DNA from: Bacteroidales bacterium
Lineage (GTDB): Bacteria > Bacteroidota > Bacteroidia > Bacteroidales > P3
NCBI GenBank assembly: GCA_017988355.1
Contig: JAGNRX010000095.1
Span: 1 to 5,304, forward strand
DNA: 5,304 nt
Direction: 5' to 3'
Shown here one piece after another: positions 1 through 5,304 of the stretch (positions within the stretch are counted from its first letter, which is position 1; every line of letters begins with the position of its first letter). Position numbers and translations under genes: made by a program. The notes under the pieces were generated by a model. That model saw nothing but the letters and a program-made list of their open reading frames with translations. It ran no database searches and was not told the origin of the DNA.

Positions 1-64
1 GCATTATATAATGTATTAACGTCATATCAAACTATATTACTTTATTATTACAAAAACAAAAAAC
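1..64. other. AT-rich non-coding end of the window
   Basis: This stretch follows the TAG of the large gene. On the minus strand it opens with two T runs (TTTTTTG, TTTTTG) but has no GC-rich hairpin before them, so it is not a clear rho-independent terminator. All frames are broken by stops. A perfect 12-base palindrome, CATTATATAATG, lies at 2-13; it may be no more than a product of base composition. Confidence 0.6.
28..60 (-). promoter_or_regulatory. Weak candidate Bacteroidota-type promoter for a gene beyond the left edge
   Basis: On the minus strand TTTG (60-57) is followed after 20 bases by TATAGTTTG (36-28). The Bacteroidota sigma-ABfr consensus is TTTG near -33 and TAnnTTTG near -7, so the layout fits except for one extra base inside the -7 element. 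Transcription would run left and out of the window. In DNA this AT-rich such a match can occur by chance, and no start codon of a downstream gene is visible to support it. Confidence 0.2.
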
Positions 65-3000
65 CTAATCCTCTCCCTTATCAAACTCCTCAATCTTTTC
101 CAACTTCTTAATAAAATTAACTTTCTCATTAGGAGTAGCAAGCCTAAAGGTATAAACCTTACCATCAGCACCCTTAAATTCTCTATCCTTTGAGGCAGTC
201 TCTTTAATATAGTCATTGAAAATATCAGAAGAAGAGATAGCACTCATCGAAGCTCCATTATAGGAGAAGAAATACCAGTGATCACGATTAGCCTCAATAT
301 AAAGCCTAATCTCATTAGAGATAGAAGTCTTCACAATCTGAATCTTAGCCCTAATTAGCTTATTCACCTGATACTTCCCGACAATACCCAATTCAACATC
401 CCCATAAGAAACATAGGAATTTAAGATTGGGTCCCATTGCATCTTAACATCAGGGAAGTAAAGTGAGAAATCCATATCCTTAGGAATAGTCTTCCACTCA
501 CCAGTTATTAATAAATCTTCATAAAGCTCAATCCCTTTCTCTTGTCCATACATAGAAACAAGTTGGTCTTGGTATTTTGAAACCTCAAGCTCAATCGGAG
601 ATAGGTTCATATCCTCGTAAAGCTCAACTCCCATATAATCTAAAGCAAGCTGTGAAAAAGGAAACTTAATCCCAATACTCATATTCAAATCAGCAGTAAG
701 GCTATTATTATTAATCTTTATCTGTCCATAGTTTTGCATCTTAACAATACCGGACTTACTTAAACCAATATTAATATTCCCCTGCCCCTTAGCATCACAT
801 GATGTTTTATTTAAAACAAGGTAATCACCCAAAGCTTCTTTCATATCTTCCAATTTTTCCATTGAAGCTATCCTATATTCATTGGATGTTTTATCATAAG
901 TTAGGAAACCCTTAGAGGTCATAAAAGTATTGTCAGCCTCAATATCATTTGTTAGGAATGCTGATTTAGGTTCCATATTCTTTGGATTGTATTGCAAAGA
1001 AGCTGTCACCCTTTTTCCATCAATTGAGGTTGGAGCCTCTGAAATTGGGATATAAATATTGTTTGCATCAACTCTTGATTTGAAATTTACAAAAGCAAGG
1101 TTTTCATTGCAATTATGTGTTAGCTGAACTCCACCTTCAAAAAGGAAACTACTATCTTTTGCATCAACTTGAACTTTTCCATAGAAATTAAATGCAGGAC
1201 TTAATTGAATTGGTGTTTCTTTTGAGATTGTTCCTAAACCTCTTGTTGATATTGGGTCAGGATTAATCTTAGACATAAAGATTGGATGTTTCTTCTTATT
1301 CTCATCAACATAATCGATATATCCATTTGCTGAATAGAGTGAGGATGAAAATATGTGAACCCTTGAAGAATAGAACTCATGAAGACGAGTTTCTGTGTCA
1401 ACAAGTATTCTTGCATCTTCAATTGTGTCCATTTGAGCTCCTGGTCTAATAATGATTGTTGGGTCAGTTGGGCGAATTGCTGCATCTCCAGATCTAATTA
1501 AAAAGACTTCATCGGCTGTTAGCTTATTTGTTTTTAGACTAAGCATTGGATTAACTGAATTGAAGGTTAGTCCTTTTTGAACAGGGTTAGTTGCTGTGAA
1601 TTTAGCACCTGGTTGTTCTAAGTCAATTAAACTCTTAATGTCTTTCTTTGCAAAATCTCCTGCACTAATACTATTTGAATTTAGAAGTGCAAGCTCTTTT
1701 GTGTCCATTACCCAATCAAACTTATCAACCTCACAACTATATTGTAGATAAGTTAAGTCACATGGCTTAACTCCTTCCATTGACTTAAACTCTCCCCTTC
1801 TTGTCTTAAAATCAACCTTTGACTTAACTTCTTTTGCATTAAATGCAATATCAAGTCCATTTAATGCCATCAGGGTGAAGTTGGCAGTGTCTGCATTATA
1901 GTAAATACCTTTAAACTTGAAGTTATCAGCATCAACTATCATTTCCGCTGATTTATTTGTTCCCTTTCCTGTTAAACCAGAAGGCGTAACTATTAAACTA
2001 CCACTATGAAGAGCTTCACCACCATACATAAGGAAAGGTTCTGCTTTTTGATGAACAATCATATAGTCTTTATAAGGGAACCAGTGTTCGGAAGTTTGAG
2101 TTACGGTTACCTCAGGAAACTCTACACTTGATTTATTGGAGCATATAAACTTATCGGTTGTTGAATACATGGAGTCAGGCAAGAAAGCAAACATCCTTGA
2201 ATCGGATCTGGAAGCAATATATTCTAAATAACCTGCACCTAATAGTCCTTGAAGACTTAAATCAAGCCTATTATAAAACTTTCCCTTACCTCCGTAAGCA
2301 AGCATTCCTGAATTTGGAGTTTCAATAACAAAACCAAGAGAATAGTCTTTCATAACTTTAAGAGGTTCTTTTATATCAGGAAAAATTCCAGCAGACTTCA
2401 AGACCCCAGTAAACTTAACGCTATCTGTTTTGAAGGTCATTAAGTCTTTTAGCTTAAATGGGTCTAATTTATAGTAGAATGATTCTCTTAGATAAGCTCC
2501 TTGTTGGATTTTTGGCTGGTCGTAATAGACATAAGAATCCTCAAGTGATGATAGCATTGGATAGCCTGGAACTCTTTTTATACTACTTTTATTTGTTGGG
2601 TCATCAATTAATAATTCGCAAACTAAGTTTTGAAGAGGGGTTTGGATTTTTATTATTTTGTTTGTGTCACCATATAATGGTACAAAGAAAGCCATTGAAT
2701 CTATCTTAGGAAGGTTGAGGGCAAATCTCTCATAATCAAAGTAACATCTTTCCCCTCCCATATTAAATCTTCCTGCTGTTATCCTGCCATTGAACTCAAA
2801 GCTCCTATTCTTCTTCATAACTATCTCACCATTTACTGGAGATATATTAACAAAATGAGTATCCGATAAAGAGAAGTTTTCAATTCCATACATTCTTAAA
2901 TCCATATCGAAAATGTTAAGAATTGCATTGGCTCCTTTTTTGGTTGAAGACACAAAACGTATATTATCGTAGTCTTGTTTCTTTATATTGGCTTTAATGT

Positions 3001-4555
3001 AGTCGTAGATTTTTTCTTTAATGATAGCTGTCTTACGATAAGATTCATAGTTGATGAACCCACTGATTGCAAGACGCATTAACATAACCTCTGCTTGAGT
3101 TTCATCCATGCCAATAAATCGTGCAAACTCTTTAACTGGAATATTGTTCTTCTTATATTTAACAACAAAGTCTCTAACCCTATAAATTGGATTAATTTCA
3201 TCTATCCCTTGAATCTTATCCCATTTCAATTGGGTAAAATAGTTATTTGATTCAAATGAAGCAAAGGAAACACTATTAACAGGTCCCTTTACTGATGTAA
3301 ATTCCATAACATGCTTATCTAATTCAACATAAACAGCCTCAGTGTAGATGTCTATCGAGTGATAGGAATCAACCCATGGACTTGCTGAAATTCCTTCCTT
3401 ATTATTAATGCAGGCAATTTCTCTTGAGTTTTTATTATATCTCATCAAAAGCCCAGGATGATAAACTGAGTCATTGTTAATGTAGAAAGTTACTTGACAT
3501 TCTGGTGTTGCTATCCCCTCTTGGCTAAATGGATGAGTTATTGCTTTTGCCTTACAGAATAGCTTACCTTCTTTCCTGAATACTAATTCTGCTGGCTCTT
3601 GGGCATCACCTGTTCCCAAAAACTTTCCTCCTTGTTGTGTAAAGCCTCGAACATAATCAACATCAGGGAATATATTTTTAATAATTTCTTCTCTCTTATA
3701 TGAATAGAAACGTGGGAAAGTTAATTCTTTCACTTTATCAGAACATTGGTCTTCAAAACTACCGTTAAGTTTATGTTGAAAATATTCTTTATTAGTAAAT
3801 TGGACTGAGTCTGCAAAAATGGCTGCTCTTTTTAATGAAACAGTGAATTTTGACAATTCTGCATATACTTGGTCTTTTGGTAAACCTGCTCTTGAAAAAT
3901 CAATCCTTCCTCCTTTTCCTTCAAAGAATTGCTCTACTATATAAAACTTACCTGTTGTGGAATAAAGTGTGTTTTCGTCCTTTTGTGATGAATAAGTTAA
4001 ATCAACACTTGACGAAAAATCAACATAAGGTCCTCTGCTTGTATCTATTCTAATATTATAACCACTATGCCTGACCTTCCAATTAACTGTTTTTGAACTA
4101 TATAGTGAATTAAACTTAACTAAATTAAGTGAGGTGTTTACTGCATCGTTGAAAGCCCCAAGGGTTGCGGACTGGATTGTCCATTGAAGCCCTTTAAACC
4201 ATTGATTATAACTTTCTTTTGTTTGATTGGCTGATTGAAAAGCAACTTGTGTTTCAATGAAATCGAAAAATCCAGGTATTGGTCTAACTCTTTTCTTTAA
4301 CATATCGTTTGAAAGAGACATCACATCTTGCTTTTGTTGAGATGGGATAGTGTTCCAAATGCTTGAATATTTTAGGATAAGATCTTCATATTCTTTTTGC
4401 TGATCTTTCTTCATATTCACATCCGATTTGTAAAATTCTGTAAGCTCTTCAATATAAGTATCAGAATTTCCACTAAACTCCTTAAATCTTTGTGCAAAAA
4501 CATTGAAACCTATACTGAAAACCAATAGAGTTAAAACCAATCTTTTAATAACCAT
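65..4555 (-). CDS. Very large exported protein of unknown function (1,496 aa, Bacteroidota type)
   Basis: The frame is intact from ATG (4553-4555) to TAG (65-67). Residues 1-21 form a signal peptide: Lys/Arg near the start, a hydrophobic core, then VFA|Q, a type I signal peptidase site. There is no lipobox cysteine, and no second membrane helix is obvious, so the product should be periplasmic or outer-membrane associated. Residues about 30-150 look helical and charged. The rest is mostly beta-rich. Residues 473-525 read like a winged helix. Residues 754-804 and 844-896 form a diverged repeat (YGG...L...GL.G.G). Residues 899-925 (KSKVDFKTRRGEF) and 1014-1080 recall OstA/LptA-type beta repeats, though only weakly. 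Residues 1215-1290 and 1350-1480 are compact blocks that I recall from large hypothetical proteins of Bacteroidota. There are 11 cysteines, all after the signal peptide. No type IX secretion C-terminal domain is seen; the end is charged (FDKGED). The gene overlaps prmA, so it is probably cotranscribed with it. Function is unknown; a role in the envelope is inferred from export and beta content only. Confidence 0.93.
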   Translation of the reverse strand: MVIKRLVLTLLVFSIGFNVFAQRFKEFSGNSDTYIEELTEFYKSDVNMKKDQQKEYEDLILKYSSIWNTIPSQQKQDVMSLSNDMLKKRVRPIPGFFDFIETQVAFQSANQTKESYNQWFKGLQWTIQSATLGAFNDAVNTSLNLVKFNSLYSSKTVNWKVRHSGYNIRIDTSRGPYVDFSSSVDLTYSSQKDENTLYSTTGKFYIVEQFFEGKGGRIDFSRAGLPKDQVYAELSKFTVSLKRAAIFADSVQFTNKEYFQHKLNGSFEDQCSDKVKELTFPRFYSYKREEIIKNIFPDVDYVRGFTQQGGKFLGTGDAQEPAELVFRKEGKLFCKAKAITHPFSQEGIATPECQVTFYINNDSVYHPGLLMRYNKNSREIACINNKEGISASPWVDSYHSIDIYTEAVYVELDKHVMEFTSVKGPVNSVSFASFESNNYFTQLKWDKIQGIDEINPIYRVRDFVVKYKKNNIPVKEFARFIGMDETQAEVMLMRLAISGFINYESYRKTAIIKEKIYDYIKANIKKQDYDNIRFVSSTKKGANAILNIFDMDLRMYGIENFSLSDTHFVNISPVNGEIVMKKNRSFEFNGRITAGRFNMGGERCYFDYERFALNLPKIDSMAFFVPLYGDTNKIIKIQTPLQNLVCELLIDDPTNKSSIKRVPGYPMLSSLEDSYVYYDQPKIQQGAYLRESFYYKLDPFKLKDLMTFKTDSVKFTGVLKSAGIFPDIKEPLKVMKDYSLGFVIETPNSGMLAYGGKGKFYNRLDLSLQGLLGAGYLEYIASRSDSRMFAFLPDSMYSTTDKFICSNKSSVEFPEVTVTQTSEHWFPYKDYMIVHQKAEPFLMYGGEALHSGSLIVTPSGLTGKGTNKSAEMIVDADNFKFKGIYYNADTANFTLMALNGLDIAFNAKEVKSKVDFKTRRGEFKSMEGVKPCDLTYLQYSCEVDKFDWVMDTKELALLNSNSISAGDFAKKDIKSLIDLEQPGAKFTATNPVQKGLTFNSVNPMLSLKTNKLTADEVFLIRSGDAAIRPTDPTIIIRPGAQMDTIEDARILVDTETRLHEFYSSRVHIFSSSLYSANGYIDYVDENKKKHPIFMSKINPDPISTRGLGTISKETPIQLSPAFNFYGKVQVDAKDSSFLFEGGVQLTHNCNENLAFVNFKSRVDANNIYIPISEAPTSIDGKRVTASLQYNPKNMEPKSAFLTNDIEADNTFMTSKGFLTYDKTSNEYRIASMEKLEDMKEALGDYLVLNKTSCDAKGQGNINIGLSKSGIVKMQNYGQIKINNNSLTADLNMSIGIKFPFSQLALDYMGVELYEDMNLSPIELEVSKYQDQLVSMYGQEKGIELYEDLLITGEWKTIPKDMDFSLYFPDVKMQWDPILNSYVSYGDVELGIVGKYQVNKLIRAKIQIVKTSISNEIRLYIEANRDHWYFFSYNGASMSAISSSDIFNDYIKETASKDREFKGADGKVYTFRLATPNEKVNFIKKLEKIEEFDKGED
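1868..2296 (-). repeat. Diverged ~90-residue internal protein repeat in the large exported protein
   Basis: Residues 754-804 (2144-2296) and 844-896 (1868-2026) align over about 50 residues. Each begins with YGG, followed by a strand with two spaced leucine or isoleucine residues, then GL.G.G, then a stretch in which Phe-x-Phe or a similar strand precedes an Asp and a final Phe. Identity is low and limited to these anchors. The pattern suggests two copies of one beta-rich domain that have diverged. There is no repeat at the DNA level. Confidence 0.45.
4545..4555 (-). promoter_or_regulatory. Stop/start overlap of prmA and the large exported gene (likely translational coupling)
   Basis: The ATG of the downstream gene (4553-4555) lies inside the last codons of prmA, whose TAA is at 4545-4547, in a different frame. 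The 20 bases before the ATG (4556-4575 on the minus strand) contain only A, G and T and are mostly A, with a weak purine stretch AAGAAAG directly at the ATG rather than a spaced Shine-Dalgarno site. That is usual in Bacteroidota. Ribosomes ending prmA could restart at this ATG. The overlap is seen directly; coupling is inferred. Confidence 0.6.
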
Positions 4556-5304
4556 CTTTCTTATATTTTTCTTTTATCAATCTTAATGCGGCCCAATTTT
4601 CTTTTGATATTTGATTATCTAAGCTAAAACCATACTTCGATGCCTCTTCCATCAAAATAGGAATATCTTCTACATAGAAACCACTCAGGAACAAAACTCC
4701 TCCTCTTTTTATATGCTTTGAATACTTCTGCATATCTTGAAGAAGAATGTTTCTATTAATATTTGCAATGAAAACATCGTAATCTCTATCTAGGAGATTT
4801 GCGTCTCCAAACCTAACAACAACGTCAGAATTATTAGTTTGAATATTTTCTAATGCGTTTTTATATGCCCACTCATCGTTGTCAATAGCTTCAACATAAG
4901 TAGCGCCTTTCATCTTTGCAAGAATTGCCAAAACTCCTGTACCGCTACCCATATCCATTAAGTCCTTTCCTTCCACATTTTCATTTTGAAGAAGTTGAAT
5001 TATTTGGAATGTTGTCGGATGATGAGCTGTTCCAAATGACATTTTTGGAGATATTTCAATATTAAATTCAATATCCTCCATTGGCTTATGGAAATTAGCA
5101 TGAACATAACAATAATTGTCAATAAGGACAGCAGGATAACACTTTTCCCATTCTGCATTCCAATCTTGCTGCTCTATTTCCTTTGTTTTAGTTGACAAAT
5201 CAACATCAGGGTTAAGTGAAGTAAAGTTTTCAATTAATCCTTTAAGCTCTTTTTCGTTAAGAAGTCCCTGCTGACAATAGGCTAAAAACCCCTCAGCTGT
5301 ATCC
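4545..5304 (-). CDS. prmA: Ribosomal protein L11 methyltransferase, N-terminus cut by the window edge
   Basis: PrmA uses S-adenosylmethionine to methylate ribosomal protein L11 (lysines and the N-terminal amine in E. coli) in the cytoplasm. The visible part is 252 residues (first visible Asp = 1) and ends with TAA at 4545-4547. The frame is open to the right edge, and residues 5-9 (GFLAY) match the N-terminal substrate-binding domain, so only about 30 residues and the start codon should be missing. Landmarks: QQDWNAEWEK near residue 45; the PrmA loop FGTAHHPTT at 90-98; SAM motif I DMGSGTG at 117-123; the acidic ribose-binding strand AIDNDEWA at 139-146; the catalytic-core motif ANINRNIL at 180-187; SGFYVEDIP near 207; NWAALRLI near the end. 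The expected total of about 280 residues fits Bacteroidota PrmA. One oddity is FGTAHH where the family usually has FGTGHH. The last codons overlap the start of the large downstream gene by 11 bases. The identification is firm; promoter and start lie outside the window. Confidence 0.96.
   Translation of the reverse strand, partial: DTAEGFLAYCQQGLLNEKELKGLIENFTSLNPDVDLSTKTKEIEQQDWNAEWEKCYPAVLIDNYCYVHANFHKPMEDIEFNIEISPKMSFGTAHHPTTFQIIQLLQNENVEGKDLMDMGSGTGVLAILAKMKGATYVEAIDNDEWAYKNALENIQTNNSDVVVRFGDANLLDRDYDVFIANINRNILLQDMQKYSKHIKRGGVLFLSGFYVEDIPILMEEASKYGFSLDNQISKENWAALRLIKEKYKKDGY

Noticed and set aside
45..85. Rho-independent terminator after the large gene
   Set aside because: T runs follow the stop codon on the minus strand, but no GC-rich inverted repeat precedes them.
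37..243. 68-codon open frame on the minus strand running past the end of the large gene
   Set aside because: It overlaps the real C-terminal coding region in another frame, and its Leu/Arg-rich composition is a frame-shift shadow of the Lys/Glu/Phe-rich true product.
65..300. Type IX secretion C-terminal sorting domain on the large protein
   Set aside because: The C-terminus is charged and helical (KKLEKIEEFDKGED) and lacks the closing beta-strand pattern of type A or B sorting domains.
1234..1485. 83-codon open frame on the minus strand
   Set aside because: It is in another frame of the same strand, wholly inside the large gene, and no domain is seen.
2458..2709. 83-codon open frame on the plus strand
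   Set aside because: It lies antisense inside the intact large gene, has no recognisable domain and is hydrophobic in the way antisense frames of AT-rich genes often are.
3850..4053. 67-codon open frame on the plus strand
   Set aside because: It is antisense to the signal-peptide-proximal half of the large gene, leucine-rich and low in complexity, with no start context or family resemblance.
4493..4555. Lipoprotein signal peptide on the large protein
   Set aside because: There is no cysteine at or near the cleavage site; the first cysteine is residue 271.
5196..5198. TTG as the start codon of the L11 methyltransferase
   Set aside because: The frame stays open for 35 more codons to the window edge, and those codons encode recognisable PrmA N-terminal sequence (GFLAY, then an acidic helix). 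The TTG is therefore an internal leucine.

Overview
The window is AT-rich and looks like chromosomal DNA from a low-GC member of the Bacteroidota, probably Bacteroidales-like. Three things point there. The L11 methyltransferase has the Bacteroidota-type signature (ANINRNILL, SGFYVEDIP, NWAALR). The large exported protein has a typical 'VFA|Q' signal-peptide end. The sequence upstream of the one visible start codon is A-rich and lacks a strong Shine-Dalgarno motif. All coding sequence is on the minus strand and fills about 99% of the window.

Layout, read in the direction of transcription (right to left). Positions 5304 to 4545 carry prmA, the ribosomal protein L11 methyltransferase, cut at its N-terminus by the window edge. 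Positions 4555 to 65 carry one very large gene for a 1,496-residue protein with a signal peptide. It overlaps the end of prmA by 11 bases. Positions 64 to 1 are AT-rich, non-coding, and may hold a weak promoter for a gene beyond the left edge.

The two genes look like one transcription unit with coupled translation, although their functions are not obviously linked: PrmA acts on ribosomes in the cytoplasm, and the large protein is exported to the periplasm or outer membrane. The large protein is the item of real interest. From memory it resembles a family of roughly 1,500-residue proteins in Bacteroidota that are annotated only as hypothetical. It combines a helical N-terminal region, long beta-rich stretches with an internal repeat, a segment that reads like a winged helix in the middle, and a distinctive C-terminal block. 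I cannot assign a function. No RNA genes, mobile elements, CRISPR arrays or phage features were seen.
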